Assembly: GCA_051294375.1 (NCBI GenBank) | Contig: CM119266.1 | Location: 8,580,606 to 8,644,605, forward strand | DNA: 64,000 nt | Direction: 5' to 3' | Source of the DNA: Paraspadella gotoi | Taxonomy: Eukaryota > Chaetognatha | Shown: one piece after another, positions 32,315 through 48,089 of the stretch | How the letters are laid out: each line of letters begins with the position of its first letter | Numbering within the stretch: position 1 is the first letter of the stretch | Position numbers and translations under genes: made by a program | Notes under the pieces: model-generated | Seen by the model: the letters and a program-made list of their open reading frames with translations, nothing else | Told to the model about the DNA's origin: nothing | The model's database searches: none

Positions 32315-34116
32315 TCACTTTTTTTTATTTCCCTCCTTGAATACAATCACGTAACGCTGCGGGACGTTCAAAGGCGGGCTGTAGCCCTCCGCGTAGGAAG
32401 TGTCTTCGAAGAGTACCGAGTATTCCTCTTGGGGCTTTTTGGGAGGTTCGTGGACGATCGCCTTGTAGAAGCAGGTCGTTTGCGGATACAGGGCCATCAC
32501 CATCGTACCCTTTTAATGGATATTAAGAAAAAATTAAGTCAAGATTTATTAATCATAAAAAGGTAGCATTGCAATCGCATTTTCAACTTAAAAAACAAAA
32601 CGGGTAAGTTCCCCTCCCCCACCATCAAGCCCCCTCTCACCTTTTGAAAGAGAGCGTCGGGGTCGGTCTCAGGGTTGGCCTTCATCAGCGGGAGAGGGAT
32701 GACGCGACGCCGACTCAATACGTGACGCTCTTTTCCTTCTTCGGCGTCGATGTCGTCCACTTCGTACTTGTTGGTCGCCGTCACCCAAGACGCCACCTTT
32801 ACGGTTGAGGGGCGGGAAAAAGCGTTCATTATTGTTGATATTGGTAGTGAACTTAAAAGACCTTAAAATAAATAAATACTAAAATACCTCGGCGAGAATC
32901 CAATTCTCTTCGCCGTCTGAGGATTTGACTCTCGCTGCGACCTGAAATGGAAATAAAACAAAGTTTAAAATAAATTAGACATACAATTAAAGTTAAATTT
33001 CGGCTCTGTAAAATCAGCCAATCAATTCTCATAAATAAAATAAATAAATAAAATAAATAAATTTAAAAAAAAATAAATCTTTCTCTCTCACTCACTCACC
33101 TTATCCTGCGGCTTGGCGATGTAGTCGGAGCCGGCAGGGGCGGCGCCGCATAGAGGCGGCGGCGCCTCGCCGGGTTTCCCGATCCAAAGAGGAAGAGTTA
33201 CGGCGCTCTGTTGGAGCATGAGCATCAATGCGCCGCGCCGCAAAACCTGAATGTTTAGTTAAATTTAAATATAAATATATATGCACCAAATATAAAGTAA
33301 CATTATCTCCCTGATAATATTTAAACAACTGAGCGTCTTCCAAATTATTACACAAACAACTATCCGAGTGCAACTCTTTTTAACATTGACTCATAGAGCC
33401 ACCCTCTTCAATCTTCAGTCTTCATCCCCGCCTCTCTTGCACCATCCCCAAGATCCACCCTTCCACCCACCGGCTTGGGTCTATCGGCGGAGAATCTTTG
33501 ATTCTTCAAGTCTTTGATTTCGTGGATTTTCTTGAGCGCTTTTCGCAACACTTCGCTCTCGGCTGCAGCGTCGCCGGCCGCCAGACCGTACAGCTGCTTT
33601 AGCTTGTTCTTGTAGTAGGGAGTGATCTTTTGCTCGTGCTGCGATATCGGTATTCATTCGGTAAGTTAAGGCGTTAATAATAAAGACACGACTGAAAAGC
33701 TGATAAACAATTTGAAATAGTTTTCGCGTTTTGGATAACCTGCATTTTTTCGTGCGTCTTCGAAATTTGAGTCAAATTGTGTTCGGATTTGTTTCTTTCG
33801 TCCTGAACTCTGTGCACCAAATGATACAGTTCCTTGAGACTTTTTTTTAGCTGGCCTGAAAATAATGTTAATTAAACGTGCTAATTTTAACAATACCAAA
33901 AAATTTAGTATTTATCAAAACGGTTTTCCCCTCTTCATCCCTCCCCACCGCCCACTCACCCTGAGCCTCGTCCTTGCTCCCGACGGCGGCCGCGGTCACC
34001 CCGGCGGAGATGTGCGGCGAAAGAGTGGCTACCCCGCGTTGGCCGACACCGTTGCCGCCGTTCCAGGCCGATGAGCCCGGCCCGCTCTTGGTTCGTCGAC
34101 TTTTGGAGTCGCTCAT
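32315..34116 (-). CDS. SGF29: SGF29, SAGA-associated H3K4me3 reader
   Basis: Seven exons: 33960-34116, 33740-33855, 33471-33638, 33100-33246, 32888-32941, 32641-32796 and 32315-32509; 993 nt, 330 residues. N-terminal Gly/Ser-rich lead, then a helical part (KSEHNLTQISKTHEKMQ; ITPYYKNKLKQLYGLAAGD), LMLMLQQSAVTLPLWIGKPG, and the tandem Tudor domain at the C-terminus (NKYEVDDIDAEEGKERH, LSRRRVIPLPLMKANPETDP, ALYPQTTCFYKAIV, YSVLFEDTSYAEGYSPPLNV). SGF29 is a subunit of the SAGA and ATAC histone acetyltransferase complexes and binds trimethylated H3K4; the aromatic residues that bind H3 are in the conserved block. The lead before KELYHLVHRVQDERNKSEHN is longer than in vertebrates. An in-frame upstream ATG at 34155 would add 13 residues. 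Confidence 0.95.
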
Positions 34117-34524
34117 TGCCCGACAGGATGGACTGAAGGTTAAAGGGTCGTTCAAGACGTAAAGCTATAATTATTAAATTTAAAGAAGCAAAGGAGTCGT
34201 TCGCGAATCTCGGCGTCGGACGCTCGAAGCAGAAGCGAAAATCGAAAAATGGGGAAACAAAAGACGTTCAGTTTTCGACCCCGTTGTTATTGTTTTAGTT
34301 GTCGTCTTCGCGTCCGAGACGGCCCACCGCCGCGTTTTAAATTTAAGTGATCGGATTCGCCGTCGAACCAGAATCGTTTAGAGTTGCATTCATTTCTCAT
34401 CTAAAAATTAAAATTCAAAGAAAAATAAGAAATTAAACGTAAGAAAGTCATTTGTGGGTAACATAACTAGCGAAAGGCAAAGGGCTTTTTGAAAAATAAA
34501 CATTCGAAAACAAGATAAAAATAC

Positions 34525-34790
34525 CAGTAGGGCCAACAGCCGGGTTGCCTGTGATGCCCATTGGGATGGGGCATCCCACTGTTGGCTTTGGGGGCTTCCG
34601 ACCCTCAGTGACGCCTCCTGTCACTGGCGCGGTTTCCCTAGGACGGTCTCGATTTGCCAACGTAGAGGGAAGTTGTGAGGACTGTGGATGGAACACAACG
34701 CTTGGGATGGTGTATTCCCCCTCTGAGCCAATGATCGTGGATGTGAGGCGGTGTGAATATACAGCCACACTATCATATTTCAAGAGATTT
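34525..34790. repeat. structured GC-rich dispersed repeat
   Basis: The 3' part (34676-34772) matches 22370-22476. The 5' part holds nested inverted repeats: CCAACAG (34533-34539) with CTGTTGG (34579-34585) enclosing GATGCCC (34553-34559) with GGGCATC (34569-34575), then CAGTGAC (34606-34612) with GTCACTG (34620-34626). It lies about 50 bp beyond the 3' end of the first Merlin-like gene, and no coding frame fits. Confidence 0.6.
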
Positions 34791-34838
34791 AAAGAAATAA
34801 GTGTATGATCTCTCGTTCAGTTCCAAATCATTTTTTTC

Positions 34839-35792
34839 TTAAACTGGATAATAATGACTGATCCAAAAGAGCAGATTCCCAAACGTCGAAGGAAAAGGAT
34901 AATGATTCCGAAAGACGAATTCATCCAAGTAAGACTCGAAGTGATGACGCGAAATCCCGCCCACTTGATGAGAACCCCGAGTAAAGGTTCCCCAAACGCT
35001 TCTGAACGTCTGCGTGTGGGCCTGCCGGTTGGCCTTATCTACGAAGCTGCCTTTGCCTTCGTGGCGGACGCGGAGATGGCGGTAATGACGACCCTCGATG
35101 GAGCCGAGTCCGCAGAAACGCTCCGACGTGTCCGAGCAGACGATCGATCGCGGCGAGACGAATTCGTTGACGATGGGAATGATATCCTCGTCTTTCACCA
35201 AAACGAAGAAACAGTTTCTAGGGTCGCCCCTTTCCACGGCGCCGAAGACCCGTTCCGGTCGCTGGCTTCCTTTGTAGAAGAACGACTCGGCGATTTCGAC
35301 GATTTTGGGATTTCCGTCCGCATCGAGGCCGCCGATTGGATTGCGCGTGTCCTCGCAATATCGGACGCAGACGTGCCGGACGATGTTGTTCCAAAAAGCG
35401 ACCGTTTTGGAATTGAGTCCGAGTTCGTGGTAAATCACTTCCGCCGTTAGTTTCAGACTCCACATGTATAAAAATCGAACGTGTTTCCACAGCGAAACTT
35501 GAGAATTTTCGAAAAAACTATTTTCGCGAACAGATTTGATTTCCTCGCAAGAAGGGCATTTCCAAACGAAGCCATCCAAAGATTCTTCCTCATTCTCCAA
35601 ACGCATTTGTTTTTGGCAAACTTTGCAAACGTACGAATTGGATATTAATCTGTGCTTGGCGCACCATTGCAGATGGATGAAACCGCAGTCTTCAGTGAGA
35701 CCGTCTCTGTTCAAAGAAACTGCAGTCACCACGATTTTGGACAATTCCTCGAGACTCAAAACTCGCGACACGATCTCTTCGTCCAATTCCAT
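34839..35792 (-). CDS. ISXO2/Merlin transposase-derived protein 1
   Basis: Single exon, 954 nt, 317 residues, starting MELDEEIVSRVLSLEEL. An N-terminal zinc ribbon (CAKHRL, CKVCQKQM, WKCPSCEE) is followed by a helical linker (WKHVRFLYMWSLKLTAEVIY) and an IS1595/Merlin-type DDE fold: GGLDADGNPKIVEIAESFF, VFGAVERGDPRNCFFVLVKD, SIVCSDTSERFCG, AHTQTFRSVWGTF, and a conserved end FGNLLFWISHYYPV. In the family the first catalytic Asp is in E-I/V-D-E; here the block reads VEIAES. The second Asp (CSD) is kept, and the Glu normally in IE-x-x-W is Arg (FRSVW). No terminal inverted repeats or target duplication were found. I infer a transposase-derived gene that cannot cut DNA; a decaying transposon is the alternative, though the frame is fully open. 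Confidence 0.8.
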   Translation of the reverse strand: MELDEEIVSRVLSLEELSKIVVTAVSLNRDGLTEDCGFIHLQWCAKHRLISNSYVCKVCQKQMRLENEEESLDGFVWKCPSCEEIKSVRENSFFENSQVSLWKHVRFLYMWSLKLTAEVIYHELGLNSKTVAFWNNIVRHVCVRYCEDTRNPIGGLDADGNPKIVEIAESFFYKGSQRPERVFGAVERGDPRNCFFVLVKDEDIIPIVNEFVSPRSIVCSDTSERFCGLGSIEGRHYRHLRVRHEGKGSFVDKANRQAHTQTFRSVWGTFTRGSHQVGGISRHHFESYLDEFVFRNHYPFPSTFGNLLFWISHYYPV

Positions 35793-35844
35793 ATTCGCCA
35801 AAATTATTCTGAAGGAAATTTCTACACGCACTCATAATTTATAT

Positions 35845-37037
35845 TTATATATTTTTTTCAACGGGATAATAATGGCTTATCCAAAATAGTAGATTGCCGA
35901 ATGTGGAAGGAAAGGGATAATGAGTTTTAAAGATAAACTCGTAAATGTATTCCTCTAACAAACGCTTATGAAGTCCAAAACGGGCGAGGGAGGTAGAGAG
36001 AAAGTTTCCCCATAGGCTTTCAAGTGTTCGCGTGTGGACAAAGGGATCTTCTTTGTCTGACCGGCAGGTGTTAATGAGGTGATTATTAAAACATACATGG
36101 TAAACCTCACTAAACATGTACGTAAATACGAACTTAAAAATTATTTAGGAAAAACAGTTTTTAAAAAAATTATTTAAATTTAATTTATGTAAAAAATGTT
36201 TTAAATATTCATCCCATTAACAGGCATTAACACCAATCGGCCACAAGATTTACCTTTTTTTTCAAAGGAGAAATGCTGATAGTCGTGATTTTCGATCGAG
36301 GCGATATCCCCGAAATTTTTCGAGTCTGAGCAAATGATCGATCCAGGAGCCACATTTTCCGCGATGATTTGAGTCATTGATTCGTTTTTGTTTGCGATCA
36401 AAACAAAGAAACAGTTTCGAGTGTCGTCTCTCTCCACACCACCGAGAACCCAATCGGCTTGATTCTTTTTCAAACGTCTTTGTTTGTGAGAAAAGAGCGC
36501 GATTTCAACAATTTTGGGATTTTGACGAGAGTCGAGGCCGCCGATCGGACTGCGAGTATCGAAGTAGTAGAACGTGCAGACGTCTCTGATTAATTTCGTC
36601 CAAGTGACGCCGCATTTCGAACCGATGTTCAATTCGTGAAAGATGACGCTGAGTGGCATGCTCTGACTCCACAAGTAGAGAAACCAAATGAGTTTCCAAA
36701 ATGGTATTTTTGAGCGTTCAAAAAAACTACCGCTTCGAATCGAAAGCGTTTGATCGCATGAACGACAATTCCAACCGTGAACAAGAATATCCTCTTTCCA
36801 TTTGAGGCGCATCGGCCTGAAACATTTCACGCATTTCCTTGTATTGGATATCAATCTCCGCTTTGCGCACCATTGGAAGATGAGGAACTGGCTGTCCTCC
36901 GAGATTCCATCGCGGTCAAGAGAAACCAAAGTAGCGCTTGTTTCGGCGATTTCCTCAGGCATAAGTGGCTTCGGAACGATTTGGTATTCAAACTCCATCG
37001 TCGATCTGCGCCCATCCGATCGACGAATAACTTCCAT
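35845..37037 (-). CDS. ISXO2/Merlin transposase-derived protein 2
   Basis: Two exons, 36254-37037 and 35845-36056; 996 nt, 331 residues, joined in phase across a 197-bp intron that protein 1 lacks. Starts MEVIRRSDGRRSTMEFEY. Same plan as protein 1: zinc ribbon (CAKRRLISNTRKCVKC, CRSCDQTL), IPFWKLIWFLYLWSQSMPL, GGLDSRQNPKIVEIALFSH, VLGGVERDDTRNCFFVLIA, IICSDSKNFGD, then HTRTLESLWGNF and the shared end FGNLLFWISHYYPV. The first catalytic Asp is lost here too (VEIALF), the second is kept, and the third-position Glu is kept (LESLW). The two proteins are clearly diverged yet both open and adjacent on the same strand. Confidence 0.75.
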
Positions 37038-38025
37038 CACGTTTTTCTGAATCGAACAATTTCAACCCGAGTAAATTCTAAAATGAGAAATATTTGGGAT
37101 TCCTTCGATCATTGAAAAAAATATGTCATTTTGGAAACCCTCGTTATGAAGAAGAGTCGTTGATTAATTTTAATTAATTATATTAACTACTTACAATAAA
37201 AACAATATTTACAATTGAGAAATGGATACGTTATTACAACGTACTAACAATAATAAAAATAGACGAAAAATACTTGAGGCAAAATTGATTGTAGACAAAA
37301 CGAATAATAAAAGGTTAAGACGACGTTATTTTAGAGAGAGAGAAAAAAACCAGATTTTTCAAAATATAAAGGATGGAGAGAGAGAGAGAGTTGACCGACG
37401 ACGACGAGAACAAAGACGTTGAGGTTTCATATTGTTTGGTGAGTTGTATTTTTGCGACGAGGGTAAGTTAATTGACCGAGGTCAATTCAGGTCACCAGAT
37501 CATCTTTAAAGCTGCGGCGATGCTCGAATTCTCCAAGGAGACGTCTGATCAATATTTAAGAGTAAGATAATATTAAAAATGAATTTTCCTGCCCAAAATA
37601 AATATCACTTTACGGACATCACGAAATTCTCGTTAAATCTACTACTTTTTATGGGAGAACAAAAAACAACCGCCAAAAAATTATTTTGTCCGTTGAATCA
37701 AATCAAAGGCAGTCGTCTAAAACAATACAAGTCAACCGAATTTAAAACGAAAGAAGAAACGAAACGATTAGAACAGTCAGGATGAGAAGGCGTTCCGATC
37801 TTCATTAATCGCAATCCCGAGGAAAACGGAATCCAGGAGACCCAAGTCCGGCGGAACACGCGCGTGGTCGCGGGCCAATCAGGCCACGGCCACGCCACGG
37901 TCACGTGATAATATCAGAGTCACGTCAAAGTCCGCGTCTCGATCGTCTCGGACTTCGTCGTCGGATTTCCGATGTTCCGCCGCCTCCCAAATGTTTACTT
38001 CTCTTCCCCGATTATTAGTTTTAGA
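37038..38025. other. gene-free stretch
   Basis: Intergenic sequence between MICOS10 and the second transposase-derived gene. Short frames at 37222-37422 and 37579-37785 have no support. Confidence 0.5.
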
Positions 38026-38631
38026 TCATTTGCTCGATGCTGACTCGCCCACCGATCGCGACGACGACGACGAAAGGTCGTTGTGACAGTTTTGAATTCC
38101 GGCGCCGACCCCGACGCCACCGCCAAAGATCGCCGGCCAGGGCTTGCGTCTGGGGTAAAAGGGGGAACAGGGCAAATGGGTGAATATTTTTGAGTGATTG
38201 AAATATATATATAAACGTGGATTTACCATAGATAAAGACAAAGAAAAACAGAACATAATTTTAACGAACACAAGTAAGAAAGTAAGTCAAACAAACCAGA
38301 GCTTAAGTTTATGAAATTGGTACAACCAATATAAATGTTTTGTTTACGCGCTGTTGAGACGTATCAAAATTCGAACTGACCTGAACAAAAGAAGAGAAAA
38401 GACGAGTCCCAACGCGGCCCCGGTCGTCGTCTTGATCAACGTGTCTTTCGCTGCGTTCGTCAGTTTAATCTCATAGGAAGAAATAATAATGTAAATATAC
38501 TCTATACTATAGACTATAATATAGACTATAGTCTATATTGGCAATCCGAGAAAATTCTTAAATTCTAACAATATCTAGAATATACTCACCCCTAAAACGT
38601 CTTCAGACGGAATTTTTCTTCTATCATCCAT
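38026..38631 (-). CDS. MICOS10: MICOS10 (Mic10/MINOS1), cristae-junction protein
   Basis: Three exons: 38590-38631, 38381-38469 and 38026-38149; 255 nt, 84 residues. Starts MDDRRKIPSEDVLG. Two membrane segments, each with a glycine-rich motif as in Mic10: TTTGAALGLVFSLLLF, then WPAIFGGGVGVGAGIQN followed by CHNDL, matching the GxGxG-type motif and the conserved NCxxDF of the family. Mic10 oligomerises through these glycine motifs to bend the inner mitochondrial membrane at cristae junctions. The Ser-rich C-terminus (SSSSSRSVGESASSK) is less conserved. Length is normal for the family. Confidence 0.92.
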
Positions 38632-38856
38632 TGTTTCCATTTCGCGTTTACAGTTTCTACTTTAATAAAAATTAAATGAAAACAATTTAAAACAAACCGA
38701 CAAATTCAATTACGTCTCAAGGAATCACTACAATGCTTTTAATAAACAGAGGAATAGTCCTTTTCAAACTTAACGAAATCCTAAACGAACCAATGTCATT
38801 TAAATGGAGAAAATGTTAACGAAAAAAATTCTGGTCAAGAATTTTTAGGAAATCGC

Positions 38857-39814
38857 CTAAGTTGAATTGGCGACGGTGAAGTCGCCCAATTTCCTGAAGA
38901 CACACTCGACGATTGACTCAACGGCGGCCATCGACGCCAACGCCACCTCTTCCGCTTTTCCTTCCACGCGAGGAGGAACAAGTTCGAATCCGAAACTCTA
39001 ATGACAGAAACGAACAAGAAAATGAGATCTCGAAAAAAGAAAATCAAAGCCTGGATTCACCTCGAGTTTTTCGATCTGCGAAGACGTGAAAGGATTCGCC
39101 CACATGGCAGAGTTCATTGCAGGGGCGAAGATCAAGGGTTTCTACGAAGAGGAATCGTTGATGATACAATGACAATTTCATCATTTGATAATGATATATT
39201 ATGCGATGACACAAGCCAACTCTACCTTGGCCTTGATGTCCCAGGCCCGCACGACCGTCGTCAATAGATTATCGCAAATTCCGCAAGCAATTTTGCCCAG
39301 AGTCTCGCAGTCGATGGGTGCAATGACCATGAGGTCAGACCATCTGAGAAAAAATGAATTCGATCTTTTATTCAGTAATAACAAAATATTAATTCATTAA
39401 TATTTTCAGACTTTTTCAATTCAATATGAACGACTGGATCTCCTCTGCTCTTCCACGCCCACTCATCCTCTTCGGTGAAGACCTGCACATCTTGACTCTT
39501 CACTGCGGGAAAGAAAAAGCATTTATTTATTCTTTATTAATATTTATATAATCTTGATTGTTTGTCAGACGAAACCTTCTTTGAGGTCGAGATATTTGGC
39601 TGCTTTTGTCGTGGGAACCATCTTTATTTCTAAGCAAACTCCAGCTTCTTCCGCTTTTCGACGAAGTTGGCGAACAAGCGACAGAACTTGTACGCAGTCT
39701 TCGCTGCCTGAAGGTTCAGTAAATTCCGTTAATTAGACCAAATTATTTTAAAATTTTCCTTCCATAAAATTTAGACGGACCTGTGGTGCCGATGAGGATT
39801 CTAATCGGATTCAT
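38857..39814 (-). CDS. PPCDC: phosphopantothenoylcysteine decarboxylase
   Basis: Six exons: 39781-39814, 39576-39707, 39412-39502, 39226-39343, 39061-39141 and 38857-38997; 597 nt, 198 residues. A flavoprotein that decarboxylates 4'-phosphopantothenoylcysteine, the third step of CoA synthesis from pantothenate. Visible motifs: IRILIGTTGS (FMN phosphate site), DPVVHIELKKWSDLMVIAPI with the active-site His, ETLGKIACGICDNLLT, and FAPAMNSAMW (the PAMN-x-x-MW substrate motif). In the family a mobile loop CGD-x-G-x-GAMAE carries the Cys that completes the reaction; here the aligned stretch reads VEGKAEEVALASMAAVE with no Cys, Gly-Asp or GAMAE. Either the last exon has diverged or activity is altered. 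A second, broken copy lies just upstream. Confidence 0.88.
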
Positions 39815-40143
39815 TGCGACAATAGTTTTTTTTAACTGTGAAGAAATTAAATTAAAATGGGTCAATTAAATACTTGGCTGCTTTAATTTGCAACAACTTC
39901 ATAACCAAAAGCTGATCGAAAAAAGGTCCTTCAATGAAAAATCCTTAATTTATTTTTTCATGAGACAAACTTATTTAACAAACTTCGTTTTGTTAAAAAT
40001 GGATTTCTGTGAGAAGAGAAACGATTTTCATCAGTTAATTCTCGAATGCTCAATGCGTTTATTATAAATAAAAGAAAGGAAATCGTACTCCAGCTCACCT
40101 TTGAAACCTGTTCGGCTGTAGTTATAAGTTGGGTCTCGTTACA

Positions 40144-40796
40144 TCAACGTTCATCCTTATCGGGAAAGAGTCTCTCCATCAAAATCCCGGCGATCGCCTC
40201 CACTTTAGCCATGGCCCCTTAACCTCGATCACCGCTCGCCAAAACCGGAGGAATCAACTCTAAGTCCGAATCCTAGAAAACAAGGACGAAACAAATACAG
40301 GAAACGAAGTAAAACATATTCGAAAACAAAGCCACCAACTTTCTTGTTGGAGATCCGTCTCCAATACTCCACTTTGCTTTCATATTGAAATCCCTGTCTA
40401 CTTACTTAAATGTAGTGACAGTTGTGGGATTTGAACCCTAGCCTCCGCAGAGACTGGTATGAGAGACGGACATAAGCCTTGTTTCGGTCTTCTGGTATAA
40501 CCTTATCTTTCCCATCTCCGGCCGACTTTAATCCTCCCCTTGTAATTGTATGTCTTGGTTTAATCCTCACCTTCGTCTGACTCGAAAAAGTGAAGCGCCT
40601 TCGCCGTCGGCAAAACGCGAATGTGCAGTCGGGATTCGCCCTCTTGTAGTCGAACGACATGCAGTGGGATTTTTACCGACGCCACGCTGCCTTGGAAAGA
40701 GAATAGAGAAGTTCTAAACTAACATTCGACATATTGAGATAAAGTTTTGATTGATCCCGAACCTGTGCATCCAAGTAGAACCTTACGATTATCCAT
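40144..40796 (-). pseudogene. second PPCDC copy, truncated and interrupted
   Basis: Exons 1 and 2 are intact with good donors: 40763-40796 (MDNRKVLLGCTG) and 40571-40690 (SVASVKIPLHVVRL, VLPTAKALHFFESDE). The sizes (34 and 120 nt) match the complete gene's first two exons. Exons 3-5, holding the active-site His and PAMN motif, are absent from the 298 bp that follow. A last-exon match begins at 40272 (LELIPPVLASGDRG), then an in-frame TAA (40219-40221) precedes GAMAKVEAIAGILMERL, ending at 40144. The loop is closer to the family's CGD-x-G-x-GAMAE than in the complete gene, though Cys is Ser. The replaced interior contains a tRNA-like B box (GGTTCAAATCC) near 40425. Confidence 0.75.
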
Positions 40797-40799
40797 GGA

Positions 40800-43188
40800 G
40801 TCTTTGGCGACGACGACAACGCATGGAAATCGAATGAAACTAATTATTTAAAGTTTTGCAAAATTTTACTTCAGAGTTTAATCCGTGGAAACTGGAAAAA
40901 AGCGTTATTTGGAAAGCGAATGTAAACAACAGAGTCAAAACAAAACTAACCTGTTGCGCAATGACATTAGTTAGCACTTCTCACAGTTTAAAATAAACAT
41001 TTCGAAACTCTTTGAAGCTTCAACTGGTGACTACTAGGGATTTGAAAGGTTATGAAAACCGAAATTTCCCTTGGATTTCAACGACAAAAATCCATGAACC
41101 AAGAATGAATTGAGCTGCTGGAATTTTCGCGATCATATGTAAAAACTCAAAATAGTAAATTACATAGGTTTATATGTACAATGTACATTTCATCGGCGAA
41201 AAAGAGGAATAACAGCTTTGAATTCTGAGAGATATAAGAAAAGGAAGTGGCGAGAGGAAGAGAGTAATTCTTTCGTCCGGAGATCAAAAGGGATAAAGAA
41301 GGGAAAAAGTGTGAAGGAGGCTATAGGAGGATTAAAAAGAAATAATACAAATTTGACTTTGTCCCAAATTTCATTACTGCCAATGAAATGGCACAAAGCC
41401 CTCAGATTATGTCTGGCATCAAGAAAAAACGGCTCTTCCGAAGTTAGGGGCAAGACAGATTGTCTATTGAAAGAATGAATGAATAATTTGTGCATTTTAT
41501 GAAACAATCTAAAAAAGAAACTTCATAAAAATTATATTCAGTCCATACTACATAAATTGATGCCAAGATAATCACGATTCCCATCACGCCCACCAAGTTG
41601 TCATTCGACGGCCCTGAAAAGGACCATTTGTTTCTCCCATAGTCCCAAGAAACTTCTTGTGTCCGATCAGTGACTAGATAATAGTAGATATATCCACTGA
41701 GTTTGCCTCAAGATCCACTGATGACAAAAGAGGCAAATGAAGGTCGCTCTTTCATAAAGTTAAAAGGCTTCGGAGCACATGAAATGTACAAAAAATGTAC
41801 ACCAGAAATTTTCAGAATTTTTGAAATTTTTCTTTAGAGATCTTGTTTTTATAAAGTCTTAAACAATAAAGGAGATATTGATAAAAATAATATCCCAAGA
41901 CAAATAATTTCAGTATCAGATGGGAGCAGAAGGGTGATAGCCTATGTTGGTGAGGAAATCCAGAAATTTCTCAAAAACGAGAGAAAAAGCTCATACTCGT
42001 AGGAAAGTGATTCAATCTTACGTTTCCTTCAAGTTGCATTAACTTACATAATGACAAAATTTTTTGTCAAACATTTTAAGGCAAAAAAATTAACAAAAAA
42101 ATTTAAATATTATTCAAACAACATACTTTTGGGTAAATCCATGAGAAAATTTTGACACGAAAGATTACGCGGGAAAAAAATCCGCAGGAAGCGGACGAGA
42201 TGATGTGAATGGAAAATAAGGAAAGGGAAAAGAAAAGAAGAAAAGGGAAGAAAGACCAAAGTGTATCCAATTGCAGACAAGAGGGGAGATTATCGGAGCG
42301 AGTCCCCCCTCCCCAGTATCGACAAATAATAAAAAACGAATCTATCACCAATTAATTATTATTAATAAAAAGCTATAAGAGTTTTGAGATGCTTCTGTTA
42401 AAATCTCAATTCTGGAAAGTATCTCCAAATGTTTTTGTTGATCGGATCATTTCTTACAAAATATTTTTGGTTTGTTTATTTCTAGGTATATTTAATCGTG
42501 AACCAAAACACCAAAATTATCATCCATTCGACTAAAAACCTACAAAGAGTTCCGTTTCACACTTTCTCGTTCGTGAGCTTCTCTCTTCAACGAGATAGAC
42601 AAGGCCTCCGATGTCAGTTGCCTCTTGCGATTCGAAAATTAAAATAGTAACTGATTAGTTTTTAGCCAATTTATTATTCAATTTAATTTTTTTTTAGCAA
42701 AACGAAACAAAACGCGACGACGGATCCACGAAAAAATCGCCTCGAGGCGAAGCAGTTTTTAAATCTTGAAAACAGTTATTTTTCGCTCCGGATATTTTTT
42801 CTGTTGTTGACGATCGAAACGAAGTCCATCCGAATCATTTTGTCACCCGAAATAAAAGAAGGGAAGTAGAGAAACTTCTTTCCAAAATGAACCATTTGTT
42901 TTACCCCTGACAAACTTTCGAACAATTTTTTTTCTTCCTGCGTTTCTTTTTTCTAAATATAGATTCTTTCAAAGCTAACAGTTTCCCCGAATTCCTTTCT
43001 TTATTATCGCCCTTTACCCCTCCCGTTTTCCTCATTTCCCCACTTCCCTCTTTTTCTTACTAATCCACCAAAGTGTTTTTTTTTCGAAAGGAATGTAACG
43101 ACGATTTCATTCGAAGGTAGATGAGGAGGAGGCAGGCGAAGAGAAACGGGCGCTAATCGGGCCGGCGTCGGCGTCGGCTTCGTCGGCG
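40800..43188. other. gene-free stretch
   Basis: Intergenic. A diverged relative of the 117-bp repeat lies at about 41440-41500 (AGTTAGGGGCAAGACAG, AATGAATAATTTGTGCAT). A possible AKT poly(A) signal (AATAAA on the minus strand) is at 43000-43005, about 185 bp beyond the AKT stop. No gene supported. Confidence 0.5.
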
Positions 43189-47695
<4,507 letters not shown>

Positions 47696-48089
47696 TTTCA
47701 AAGTGTCTTTTGTTTTTGTTTTCTTTCTTCGGTTTTCAACGGGTTTAGCGATCGAGGGGGGAAGGGGAGAAGGAAGCGAGGGTTAAGTCGAATGTAGCAT
47801 TGATTCGGCGTTAGAGGGAGAGAGAGGGAAGGAGAGAAAACGATTTGTTCGTTTCAAGCGCGGAAACGAGAAGGGCTTTTCATCTGAAAAAAAAAAAAAA
47901 AAAGCGGGAAAGCGTAGATTGACGAGAGCCGAAGCCCTACGTAGCTACTCTATCGGAGAGAGACAATCATGAAATTCGCGACGTGATATTAATTTTCACA
48001 GCCGCCTATGCCTTCCTTTTTTTTTTCTAGATTCGCGATTTTAGATTCTAAGTATGTTATAAACTTTCTTTTTCGTTGTGTATAGATAT

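Noticed and set aside
40406-40660. 84-codon minus-strand frame
   Set aside because: Wrong frame through PPCDC pseudogene exon 2 and the sequence that replaced exons 3-5.
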